Source of the DNA: OFTM10 sp964344055
GTDB taxonomy: Bacteria > Actinomycetota > Acidimicrobiia > Acidimicrobiales > Aldehydirespiratoraceae
Direction: 5' to 3'
DNA length: 64,000 bases
Assembly: GCA_964344055.1 (NCBI GenBank)
Contig: CAYFLT010000001.1
Span: 124,001-188,000, forward strand
Part shown: one piece after another, positions 28,052 through 35,649 of the stretch
Layout of the letters: each line of letters starts with the position of its first letter
How positions within the stretch are numbered: the stretch's first letter is position 1
Notes under the pieces: model-generated
Seen by the model: only the letters and a program-made list of their open reading frames with translations
Told to the model about the DNA's origin: nothing
Databases searched by the model: none
Position numbers and translations under genes: made by a program

Positions 28052-28705
28052 ATGGTCGAATCGCCCCTCGGTCCCGCTCAGCGCCGAATCGTCGATCACC
28101 TGAAGCGGTCGGGCCCCTGCACGACCACTGCGTTGGCCGATGCGCTTGGGGTCACCACCCAGGCCGTGCGTCCCCCGCTGGCGGAACTGGAGGATCGTGG
28201 CCTCGTCGTGGCCGAGACGGTGGCCACCGGATCCCGTGGTCGCCCTCCGCTCGGATGGGCGCTCTCTCCACTCGCCATCGAACTCTTTCCCGATCGCCAT
28301 CGCGACCTCACCCTCGAGCTGATCGACGCCGTGCGCTCGGCGCTCGGTGACGATGCACTCCACCGGGTCCTTCAGGAGCGGGATCAGGGTCAGCGAGCGG
28401 CCATCGAGGCCGACATCCCGGCGGACGCCGATGTCGCCACCCGCGTCGAGGTCCTCGCCCGCACCCGAAGCGAGCAGGGTTACATGGCCGAGGTCGACAC
28501 CGACGAGGACGGCAACTTGTTGCTCACCGAACATCACTGCCCGGTGTGTGCGGCGGCCACCGCCTGCCGTGGCCTGTGCACCAACGAACTGGAACTCTTC
28601 CGCAGCATCATCGGTCCGGACGCCATAGTCGAGCGCACCCAGCACCTGTTGTCCGGCGACGAGCGGTGCGTCTACCGCATCCGCACGCCTCAGCCCGCTT
28701 CCTGA
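28052..28705 (+). CDS. SufR-like iron-sulfur transcriptional regulator
   Basis: 217 residues. An N-terminal winged HTH (TTALADALGVTTQAVRPPLA, LEDRGLVV) is followed by a linker and a Cys-rich C-terminus: HHCPVCAAATACRGLC and GDERCVYRI. Five cysteines sit where SufR-type repressors bind a [4Fe-4S] cluster. SufR controls suf Fe-S assembly genes, but no suf gene is present here, so either it acts at a distance or it senses iron/redox for the divergent VOC gene. The identification rests on layout and motif. Confidence 0.75.
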   Translation: MVESPLGPAQRRIVDHLKRSGPCTTTALADALGVTTQAVRPPLAELEDRGLVVAETVATGSRGRPPLGWALSPLAIELFPDRHRDLTLELIDAVRSALGDDALHRVLQERDQGQRAAIEADIPADADVATRVEVLARTRSEQGYMAEVDTDEDGNLLLTEHHCPVCAAATACRGLCTNELELFRSIIGPDAIVERTQHLLSGDERCVYRIRTPQPAS

Positions 28706-29409
28706 CCCTCGCTCGACGGCGAACGCTCGGCGGGCGTCTCGTCAGGTGGCTGGCCCGCGTACCAGTCGACGTACTCCTGGCCCGACAGCTCCGCGATCCG
28801 AGTCATGAGGAGGTCGGTCAGCTCCCGCGCCTTGGTCCGCAACTCGTCCGGGTCGGGTTCGACCTCGACGGCGATGGGCCGACCGATCGAGATCTCGGCG
28901 CGCCCACCGAGTTTCGGAAGCCGGGCATCGGGAGGCTGGATGTCCTGAGTGCCCCTGAAACCGACCGGAATGAGTGGTGCTCCCGTCTCCAGCGCCAGCC
29001 GGGCTGCGCCGCTGCGTCCCTTGTGGAGCAGGCCGTCGCGGGACCGGGTTCCCTCCGGGAAGATCACGAACAGGCCACCGGCGTCGAGTGCGGCTCGAGC
29101 TCGCCCGAGTGCTTCGGCACTCGCCGCGCCACCGGACCGGTCGATCGGGATCATTCCGATCCAGGGCAGGATCCAGCGGGTCTTCCAGTCGTCGAGGTAC
29201 TCGGCCTTGCCGACGCCCAGTGTCGGCCGGTCCACGACGAGCATCGAGAACATGTTGTCCATGAAGGATCGGTGGTTCGGTGCCAGGATCGCACCGCCTT
29301 CGGCCGGGATGTTCTCCTTGCCATCGATCGTGACGTCCCACAATCGCCCCAGCAGTGGGCGCATCACGAGACGGCACGGGCGCTGCAACCAGCCGATGGT
29401 GTCGGGCAC
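28690..29409 (-). CDS. plsC: 1-acyl-sn-glycerol-3-phosphate acyltransferase (PlsC family)
   Basis: 239 residues. The acyltransferase box APNHRSFMDNMF carries the H-x4-D catalytic pair; FPEGTRSRDGLLHKG and PLIPVGFRGTQ are the substrate-binding motifs of the family. It likely acylates lysophosphatidate at the membrane in phospholipid synthesis; acylation of another lipid is possible. GTG start at 29409. The 3' end overlaps the SufR-like gene by 16 bases on the opposite strand. Confidence 0.85.
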   Translation of the reverse strand: MPDTIGWLQRPCRLVMRPLLGRLWDVTIDGKENIPAEGGAILAPNHRSFMDNMFSMLVVDRPTLGVGKAEYLDDWKTRWILPWIGMIPIDRSGGAASAEALGRARAALDAGGLFVIFPEGTRSRDGLLHKGRSGAARLALETGAPLIPVGFRGTQDIQPPDARLPKLGGRAEISIGRPIAVEVEPDPDELRTKARELTDLLMTRIAELSGQEYVDWYAGQPPDETPAERSPSSEGQEAG

Positions 29410-29479
29410 GAGCAGAACGTACCAGCCGCGCCGTCGGCGCGGAGCGGTGAACCGGTCGAGGGCCCGAGGTGGAGGTTGC

Positions 29480-29485
29480 TACCGT
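29480..29485 (+). promoter_or_regulatory. -10 box TACCGT for leaderless start
   Basis: TACCGT lies 6 bases before the GTG at 29492. Confidence 0.5.
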
Positions 29486-29491
29486 CTCGGC

Positions 29492-30127
29492 GTGTCATCG
29501 ACCGCCCACGCCCAGATCACCGAGCTCGGAACCCCCCTTCGCCGACCGGCCGGTTCGGTGATCTTCTCCGAGGGCGACCCGTCAGCCGCGGTGTATGCGG
29601 TCATCTCGGGCCGGGTCCGGATCGAGGTCAACACGCCTGCGGGTGGCCGCCTCGTGATCGCGGTGAAGGAACCGGGTGAGATCTTCGGTGAGTTCGGCGC
29701 GCTCGACGGCGGGCCCCGTTCGGCGACGGCGTCCTCGGTGGACGGGGTCGGGCTGGTCCAGGTCACCGCCGACGACTTCCTCGACATCGTGACGCGGGAT
29801 GCGGAGCTCGCGATCGCTCTGCTGCGTACCCTCAGCACCCAGCTCCGCCAGGCCGTGGCTCGTACGGCCCTGCGCAACAGTGCGGACACCACGACCCGAT
29901 TGGCGTGGCGGCTCACCGAACTCGCCGACCGGTTCGGCGAGTTCAACCCGACCGGGGTCGAGATCGACCTCGCCATCACCCAGGACGACCTCGCCGGCTG
30001 GATCGGTGCGACCAGGGAGGCCACCGCTCGCTCCCTGCGCCAGCTTCGCGATGCCGGATGCGTGGTCACCGCCCGTCGCCGGATCGTGGTGGCGGACCTC
30101 GATCGTCTACGGAGGCTGGGTACATGA
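29492..30127 (+). CDS. Crp/Fnr-family transcriptional regulator
   Basis: 211 residues. A cyclic-nucleotide-binding beta barrel (GSVIFSEGDPSAAVYAVISG, PGEIFGEFGALDGGPRSATA) is followed by the dimer helix and an HTH (ITQDDLAGWIGATREATARS). PRSATA matches the phosphate-binding cassette of cAMP-binding members, so a nucleotide ligand is plausible. GTG start is set by the -10 box. It heads a run of tightly coupled genes (ATGA to the methyltransferase, then SDR and CysQ). Confidence 0.88.
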   Translation: MSSTAHAQITELGTPLRRPAGSVIFSEGDPSAAVYAVISGRVRIEVNTPAGGRLVIAVKEPGEIFGEFGALDGGPRSATASSVDGVGLVQVTADDFLDIVTRDAELAIALLRTLSTQLRQAVARTALRNSADTTTRLAWRLTELADRFGEFNPTGVEIDLAITQDDLAGWIGATREATARSLRQLRDAGCVVTARRRIVVADLDRLRRLGT

Positions 30128-30723
30128 GCAGATGGAACGAACGATCCGATGTGGCCAGGGGCGACGACTACGACCGGCGGTGGCACGAACTCGAAGCTGC
30201 GGGTGAGTCCATCCACGGAGAGGCCGACCTCGTGGAGGCACTCCTCCAGGAGGCAGGAGTCATGTCGCCGGCCGTGCTCGACGCAGGCTGTGGCACGGGT
30301 CGGGTTGCGATCGAGCTCGACCGCCGGGGGATGACCACCGTCGGGGTGGATCTCGATCCCGGCATGCTCGGCGCGGCGAGAGAGAAGGCCCCCGCGATCG
30401 AGTGGCACCTCGGCGACCTGGGTGAGGTCGAGCTCGGCCGGTCATTCGATCTCGTTGCGCTGCCCGGAAACGTCATGATCTTCCTCGCGCCGGGGTCAGA
30501 GCCGGAAGTTCTCGCCAACCTCCGACGCCACTTGAAGCCCGGCGGCTTTCTGCTGGCCGGCTTCCAGCTCGAGGCCGGCCGGCTGTCGCTCGCGGACTAC
30601 GACGCCCATGCCGCCATCGCCGGTCTGGCCCTCGTCGATCGGTGGTCGACCTGGGACCGCGAACCGTTCGTTCGGGGCGACTATGCGGTGTCGTTGCACA
30701 CGCGGCGTGACACACTCGGCTGA
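30124..30723 (+). CDS. Class I SAM-dependent methyltransferase
   Basis: 199 residues. Motif I VLDAGCGTGRVAIEL, motif II VGVDLDPGML, then FDLVALPGNVMIFL and LKPGGFLLAGFQL. The start ATG overlaps the Crp stop (ATGA) and the stop overlaps the next start (TGATG), so it is translationally coupled on both sides. A small-molecule methyltransferase; the acceptor is unknown. Confidence 0.85.
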   Translation: MSRWNERSDVARGDDYDRRWHELEAAGESIHGEADLVEALLQEAGVMSPAVLDAGCGTGRVAIELDRRGMTTVGVDLDPGMLGAAREKAPAIEWHLGDLGEVELGRSFDLVALPGNVMIFLAPGSEPEVLANLRRHLKPGGFLLAGFQLEAGRLSLADYDAHAAIAGLALVDRWSTWDREPFVRGDYAVSLHTRRDTLG

Positions 30724-31562
30724 TGCGAGAGTTCGGCGGTCGCACCGCGGTCATCACAGGTGGGGCGTCCGGCATCGGTCTGGCGGTCGCACGGCGGCTG
30801 GCGGACGAGGGGATGAACCTCGTGCTCGCCGACATCGAGGAGCCGGCGCTCCACGGGGTCGTCGCGGACTTCGAGGCCCGCGACGTCCCGGTGCTCGGGG
30901 TCCGCACCGATGTCGCCGATGTCGCCTCGGTGGCGGCGCTCGCGGATGCCGCGGCCGATCGGTTCGGTCCGGTCCACGTGCTCTTCAACAACGCCGGCGT
31001 CGGCATCGGTGGTCCACTGCTGTCCGACGACCCGAAGTACCTCGACCGTTTCGCCTGGACGCTCGGCGTCAACCTCTGGGGCGTGCTGTACGGCATTCGA
31101 GCGTTCGTCCCCGGAATGGTCGCCCACGGCGAACCGGCGCACGTCGTCACCACGGCATCGATGGCGGGGCTCCTTCCGGCCCAGCTCGGTGCCTACACGG
31201 TCAGTAAGTACGGCGCGGTGGCATTGAGCGAGATGCTGGTCCAGGAAGTCGCCGGCACCAGTGTCGGCGTGTCGGTGCTGTGCCCGGGATTCGTCCGGAC
31301 CGGCATCGGCGAGTCGGAGCGAAACCTGCCCGAGCATCTCGTGTCGCTCCAGGAGCCCACTCCCGAGCAGGAGGAGCGAGGCGAGATCATCCGGGAATTC
31401 GTCGAGAGCGGGATGGATCCGGCCGAAGTGGCCGGTCATGTCCGTGATGCCATCGTCGACGGCCGGTTCTGGATCCTGACGCACCCCGACTTCGCCGAAC
31501 TCCCGCGAGAGCGAGCCGAGCAGATCGTCGCGGGGACGGCACCGACGCCGTCGGAGATGTGA
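30723..31562 (+). CDS. Short-chain dehydrogenase/reductase
   Basis: 279 residues. Classical SDR motifs: AVITGGASGIGLAVA, VLADIEE (Asp suggests NAD), NNAGVGIGG, TTASMAG and YTVSKYGAV. It has a longer C-terminal helix region than minimal SDRs (PTPEQEERGEIIREFVESG), as seen in steroid/long-chain substrate members. It is coupled to the methyltransferase upstream and to CysQ downstream. Confidence 0.87.
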   Translation: MREFGGRTAVITGGASGIGLAVARRLADEGMNLVLADIEEPALHGVVADFEARDVPVLGVRTDVADVASVAALADAAADRFGPVHVLFNNAGVGIGGPLLSDDPKYLDRFAWTLGVNLWGVLYGIRAFVPGMVAHGEPAHVVTTASMAGLLPAQLGAYTVSKYGAVALSEMLVQEVAGTSVGVSVLCPGFVRTGIGESERNLPEHLVSLQEPTPEQEERGEIIREFVESGMDPAEVAGHVRDAIVDGRFWILTHPDFAELPRERAEQIVAGTAPTPSEM

Positions 31563-32302
31563 ACGACCACGAGCTCGCCGCCCAGGTCGCCTCCGACACG
31601 GGCGACCTCCTCCTCGAGTTGATCCGCGATCCGTCGATTCCCCGCGGGTGGGGTGGACTCGAATACGAGGGCGACCGCGCCGCGCACGACTTCATCGTCG
31701 CTGCGCTGGGGCGATATCGACCGGACGACTCGGTGCTCTCGGAGGAAGGCAGCGATGATCGAGGCCGCCTCAGCGCCGACCGCGTGTGGATCGTCGACCC
31801 CCTCGACGGGTCGAGCGACTTCGGCTATTCGCCTCACTGGTCGGTCCACGTCGCCCTGGTCGAGCACGGGGCCCCAGTGGCCGGGGCGGTTGCGGTGCCC
31901 GGTTGGGAGACCACCTGGGCCACTGAGCCGAGGCCGGAACCGATCATGTCCCGGGTCGGTTCGGCGCCGAAGATCGTCGTCTCCCGCTCCCGCAGCCACT
32001 ACGACGGCCGAGCGCTGCAGGCCGCGCTGGGAGCGGACGTCTACGCGGTGGGCTCGGCCGGAGTGAAGGCGATGGCGGTGGTCCGAGGGGAGTTCGACGC
32101 CTATGTCCACAGTGGCGGCCTGTACGAGTGGGACTCGTGTGCCCCGGTGGCGGTGGCACGCGCGGCCGGACTGCACTGTTGCCGACTCGACGGGAGCGAA
32201 CTCGAGTTCAACAAGCCCGACCCGTGGTCACCCGGACTGATCATCAGCCGCCCCCATCTGGTCGACGATCTGGTCGACGTGATGGCCGACCGGGCGTGGT
32301 GA
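31559..32302 (+). CDS. cysQ: 3'(2'),5'-bisphosphate nucleotidase/inositol monophosphatase family
   Basis: 247 residues with the FIG/IMPase superfamily metal motifs: VLSEEGSDD, WIVDPLDGSSDFGY and, near the C-terminus, YEWDSCAPVAVARAAG. This set and length fit CysQ, which removes 3'-phosphoadenosine 5'-phosphate formed in sulfate assimilation, though an inositol phosphatase is possible. GTG start overlaps the SDR stop. It is the last clearly coupled member of the Crp-headed run. Confidence 0.75.
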   Translation: MNDHELAAQVASDTGDLLLELIRDPSIPRGWGGLEYEGDRAAHDFIVAALGRYRPDDSVLSEEGSDDRGRLSADRVWIVDPLDGSSDFGYSPHWSVHVALVEHGAPVAGAVAVPGWETTWATEPRPEPIMSRVGSAPKIVVSRSRSHYDGRALQAALGADVYAVGSAGVKAMAVVRGEFDAYVHSGGLYEWDSCAPVAVARAAGLHCCRLDGSELEFNKPDPWSPGLIISRPHLVDDLVDVMADRAW

Positions 32303-32323
32303 CGGACTCTCCGGCGCGGCCCA

Positions 32324-32329
32324 TAGATT
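32324..32329 (+). promoter_or_regulatory. -10 box TAGATT for leaderless start
   Basis: TAGATT lies 8 bases before the GTG at 32338; it decides the start of the small downstream gene. Confidence 0.45.
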
Positions 32330-32337
32330 CGGCGTTC

Positions 32338-32685
32338 GTGACCCGCAAGAAGCATCAATCCCGGTCGGTGGAGATCCACGTCGACGCAACGAGGACGGAC
32401 GTGTGGGATGGGTTGATGGTCCTCGTTCCGGCGTGGCTCGCGGTCGATGACGAGCTCTCGGTGCAACCCCCGTGGCGCTACTGCTACGAGGGAGGCTCGG
32501 CTCATCCGGCGCTCGAATTCTTCCAGGGGACGTTATTTCTCCGCGATGACGGCGACAGCTGTCATGTGTCGTGGGGCGTCGTCTTCGATCCCGAGCCGAC
32601 CGCTGCCGGGCTCGACGCGATCGAGGGTGCCTGCCAACAGGTCGAGGCGCTGCTCGACGCCCTTGCCGCGCAGTGGAGGGACTGA
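32338..32685 (+). CDS. Small protein, possibly SRPBCC-like
   Basis: 115 residues, no signal peptide or TM. The opening SRSVEIHVDATRTDVWDGLM resembles the first strand and helix of SRPBCC (START-like) ligand-binding proteins, and later strands (CHVSWGVVFDPEP) and a long C-terminal helix fit that fold. I would not assign a function. A longer version starting at GTG 32299, overlapping cysQ, is possible; the -10 box favours 32338. Confidence 0.6.
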   Translation: MTRKKHQSRSVEIHVDATRTDVWDGLMVLVPAWLAVDDELSVQPPWRYCYEGGSAHPALEFFQGTLFLRDDGDSCHVSWGVVFDPEPTAAGLDAIEGACQQVEALLDALAAQWRD

Positions 32686-32729
32686 CCGATCGAGGCGTCC
32701 GACGGGGTCCGAAAGTCGTAATCTCCCCG

Positions 32730-32735
32730 TAACAT
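32730..32735 (+). promoter_or_regulatory. -10 box TAACAT for leaderless start
   Basis: TAACAT lies 8 bases before the ATG at 32744. Confidence 0.45.
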
Positions 32736-32743
32736 TGCGCCTC

Positions 32744-34000
32744 ATGCGTCTGCGCCTCATCGCCCTTCTCCTGCTGTTGTCCCTGGCTGCCGCGTCCTGC
32801 GGTGGAGGTGGCGACGACGACGGTGGCGAGGGAGCCGGCGACGACTCGACCGAGGGTGACACCACCGGTGACTCGGGCGACGGAACGACGACGAGCTCAG
32901 CTCCCAGCACCACCAGTGACCCGGCCCTGATGCCACCCACCACCCGCGGTCCGGCGCCGACTGTCACCGTCGAACCCCTCGACGGGGTCGGCGGCATCGG
33001 GGTGCTGTCCGGTGAGCCCCCGTACACCGGGGTCCTCGGCCAGATCGACGCCGACCGCAACATCGTGGCCCCCGTGGCCCTCGCACCGGACGCCGCCGCG
33101 GCCGGGATCGCCCCGCTCACGGGTGAGCCCTTGACCGATCCCGACGCCGCCGACCGGCCCGCGATCGTCGCGAAGATCGACAACACCGAGAAGGGGCGGC
33201 CACAGGAGGCGATCTCCCAGGCCGACATCGTCTTCGTCGAGCAGATCGAGGGCGGCTTCACCCGCCTGGTTCTGGTGTTCCACGCCAACACCCCCGAGGT
33301 CGTGGGTCCGGTTCGCAGCGGCCGAACCACCGACATCGCGATCCTCGGCTCGTTCAACGAGCCGATCTTCGTGTGGTCCGGGGCGAACCTCGTCCATGCG
33401 GCCCTGCTGCGTCGCCAGAACATCGTCGACCTCGGCGCCGGTACCCGCAGCGAATACCACCGGGCTCCCGACCGACCCGGCACCTACGACCTCATGACCG
33501 ACCCGAGCGTCCTGTGGTCGATCGCCGCCACGAACGAGGACGGCGGGACCCCGCCGCCCCACTTCGAATACCGCGACGACACCATCGGACTGCCGCCGTC
33601 GGCTGCACCGGCGGCTCGGGCATCGGTCTCGTATCCCTCGGTGACGTCGGAGTGGACCTGGGACGAGTTCGCCGGCGGATGGCGCCGATTCCAGTCAGGG
33701 AGCGAACACGTCGATGCGGACGGCGAGGCGGTGCTGGCCGCCAATGTCCTGGTGGCGGAGGTCGCCCACGTACGCACCGGCAGCGTCGACCTCGCCGGAT
33801 CAGCCGTCTACGAGGAACAGTTCCTCGGGAGTGGTCGCGGCTGGGTGTTCTCCGACGGGCACGTCGTCGAGGTGACGTGGACGAAACCGTCGATCAACTC
33901 CGTGGCCACATGGACCACCGCTGACGGGGTGCCGGTTGCGCTCGTTCCCGGCCAGACCTGGATCGAACTCGCCCCCGAAGGGTCGGTCAGCTTCAGCTGA
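32744..34000 (+). CDS. DUF3048 (YerB-like) lipoprotein
   Basis: 418 residues. The lipobox LAAASC and GGGG mature end are followed by an Asp/Gly/Thr-rich linker. The DUF3048 core is recognised by APLTGEPLTDPD, RPAIVAKIDNTEKGRPQEAI, ADIVFVEQIEGGFTRLVLVF and VVGPVRSGRTTDIAIL. Bacillus YerB is the best-known relative; the function is not established. The C-terminal half holds the DUF3048_C beta domain ending TWIELAPEGS. It converges on the thiolase gene, with one base between stops. Confidence 0.85.
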   Translation: MRLRLIALLLLLSLAAASCGGGGDDDGGEGAGDDSTEGDTTGDSGDGTTTSSAPSTTSDPALMPPTTRGPAPTVTVEPLDGVGGIGVLSGEPPYTGVLGQIDADRNIVAPVALAPDAAAAGIAPLTGEPLTDPDAADRPAIVAKIDNTEKGRPQEAISQADIVFVEQIEGGFTRLVLVFHANTPEVVGPVRSGRTTDIAILGSFNEPIFVWSGANLVHAALLRRQNIVDLGAGTRSEYHRAPDRPGTYDLMTDPSVLWSIAATNEDGGTPPPHFEYRDDTIGLPPSAAPAARASVSYPSVTSEWTWDEFAGGWRRFQSGSEHVDADGEAVLAANVLVAEVAHVRTGSVDLAGSAVYEEQFLGSGRGWVFSDGHVVEVTWTKPSINSVATWTTADGVPVALVPGQTWIELAPEGSVSFS

Positions 34001-34001
34001 G

Positions 34002-35183
34002 TCAGAGCTTCTGGAGGAGGGTTCCGGTTCCGAGGCCCCCGCCGCAGCACATCGAGATGATGGCGTACTCCTTGTCGGAGCGGTGGAGTTCGTGCACGGC
34101 CTTCGTCGTGAGGATGGCCCCCGTGCCTCCGAGCGGATGACCGAGGGCGATCGCCCCGCCGTTCGGGTTGACCCGTTCGGGATCGGGACCGAGCTCCTTC
34201 TCCCACGCCAGCACGACCGACGCGAACGCCTCGTTGATCTCGAACACGTCGATGTCATCGATGGTGAGGTCGTTGTCGGCGAGCAGCTTCTTGGTGGCAT
34301 CGATCGGGCCGGTGAGCATCAGGACCGGGTCGGTGCCGACGAGGCAGACGTCGACGACGCGGGCCATCGGGGTCAGCCCGAGCTCGTCGGCCTTCTCCCG
34401 CGTCATCATCAGCACCGCGCCGGCGCCGTCGGAGACCTGACTCGACGAGCCGGCGGTGTGGACGCCGTCCTCACGGGCGACCGGCTTGAGGCCGGCCAGC
34501 CCCTCTGCGGTGGTGTCACGAAGTCCGCCGTCGCGCGAGACGGTGAGCGTGTCGCCGGTCTCCTTGCCGTTCTCGTCGAGCACCGGGACGGTGACCGGCA
34601 CGATCTGGGTCGCGAACGCGTCCTCGTTCCATGCCTTGGCGGCCAGCTGTTGGCTCCGGAGGCCGTAAGCGTCGGTGTCGTCGCGGGAGATCTCCCACTG
34701 GTCGGCGATGCGCTCGGCACCTTCGAACTGGGACGTGAACTCGTAGTGCTCCCAGTACCGCTTGTTGACGGGACGGCCGAAGTCCTTGTTCGCCGTGGTG
34801 GCGCCCATCGGCACCCGGCTCATCAGCTCGACGCCGCACGCGACGGCGGAGTCGACCACGCCGGACTTCACCAGGGAGTAGGCGAGATTGGTGGCCTGCT
34901 GAGACGACCCGCACTGGGCGTCGACGGTGGTGGCGGCGACCTCCAGCGGGAGGCCCGCCGCGAGCCAGGCGTTGCGGGCGACGTTCATCGTCTGCATCCC
35001 GACCTGATCGACACAGCCGCCGACGACCTGGCCGACCTCGGCGGGATCCATGCCAGTGCGCTCGAACAGGGCTCTCTGCACGTCGCCGAGCACGCTGATG
35101 GCGTGGCCGGTCGAGAGTTCTCCGTTGCGGCGGCCCACCGGACTGCGTACGGCATCGATGATGACAACTTCGCGTTCGCTCAT
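34002..35183 (-). CDS. Acetyl-CoA C-acyltransferase (thiolase)
   Basis: 393 residues. Catalytic Cys in VDAQCGSSQQA, the NEAFAS motif, His in GGAIALGHPLGGTGA and the second Cys in MCCGGGLGTG are all present. It carries out the thiolytic or condensing step of beta-oxidation-type pathways. In a steroid/lipid degrader it may be a FadA5/FadA6-like enzyme, but the exact substrate is not evident. The start at ATG 35183 is supported by a -10 box. It diverges from the small membrane protein gene. Confidence 0.9.
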   Translation of the reverse strand: MSEREVVIIDAVRSPVGRRNGELSTGHAISVLGDVQRALFERTGMDPAEVGQVVGGCVDQVGMQTMNVARNAWLAAGLPLEVAATTVDAQCGSSQQATNLAYSLVKSGVVDSAVACGVELMSRVPMGATTANKDFGRPVNKRYWEHYEFTSQFEGAERIADQWEISRDDTDAYGLRSQQLAAKAWNEDAFATQIVPVTVPVLDENGKETGDTLTVSRDGGLRDTTAEGLAGLKPVAREDGVHTAGSSSQVSDGAGAVLMMTREKADELGLTPMARVVDVCLVGTDPVLMLTGPIDATKKLLADNDLTIDDIDVFEINEAFASVVLAWEKELGPDPERVNPNGGAIALGHPLGGTGAILTTKAVHELHRSDKEYAIISMCCGGGLGTGTLLQKL

Positions 35184-35190
35184 GGGCCGT

Positions 35191-35196
35191 AGCGTA
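35191..35196 (-). promoter_or_regulatory. -10 box TACGCT for leaderless start
   Basis: TACGCT on the minus strand lies 7 bases before the ATG at 35183. Confidence 0.5.
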
Positions 35197-35293
35197 CGCG
35201 GCACCGGGTCGGGAAGCTAACGGTCGTTCACTTGTCGGATTGTGGGGTGTGAGTCGGCCGGTGGTCCCCTCCCCGGACGTCGCCGGGCCCGGC

Positions 35294-35299
35294 TACGTT
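35294..35299 (+). promoter_or_regulatory. -10 box TACGTT for leaderless start
   Basis: TACGTT lies 6 bases before the ATG at 35306. Confidence 0.5.
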
Positions 35300-35305
35300 C
35301 GCGTC

Positions 35306-35644
35306 ATGCGCAACACCCTGCTCGTCCTGCACATCCTCGCGGCGGCCTCGTGGTTCGGCACCAACATGGTCCAGGTGGCGGTGCTGCCGGGGATCAACCG
35401 TCAAGGCGCGGCGGCCGCGGCGAGTTGGCATCGGACGGCACTCGGCTTCGTGTACCGCATCTACACGCCGGCTGCAGTGGTCAGCGTTGCCACCGGCATC
35501 CTCCTACTCACCGCGGTCGACACGCCCTACGAGTTCAGCCACGCGTTCGTGGCCATCGAAAAGAAGATCGCGGCGGGCGGGGCACTCGATACCGTCCTGA
35601 TGATTGTGACCGTCGCCGCGATGGTCGCCAAGTGGGGAGTCTGA
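35306..35644 (+). CDS. Small membrane protein (CopD/DUF2269-like)
   Basis: 112 residues with three TM segments: LLVLHILAAASWFGTNMV, AAVVSVATGILLLTAV and DTVLMIVTVAAMVAKWG. The HILAAASWFG opening is typical of small CopD/DUF2269-type membrane proteins with a possible heme- or metal-binding His. It ends 5 bases before the molybdopterin oxidoreductase, so it may serve as that enzyme's membrane partner; that is inference from position. Confidence 0.7.
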   Translation: MRNTLLVLHILAAASWFGTNMVQVAVLPGINRQGAAAAASWHRTALGFVYRIYTPAAVVSVATGILLLTAVDTPYEFSHAFVAIEKKIAAGGALDTVLMIVTVAAMVAKWGV

Positions 35645-35649
35645 GCGAC

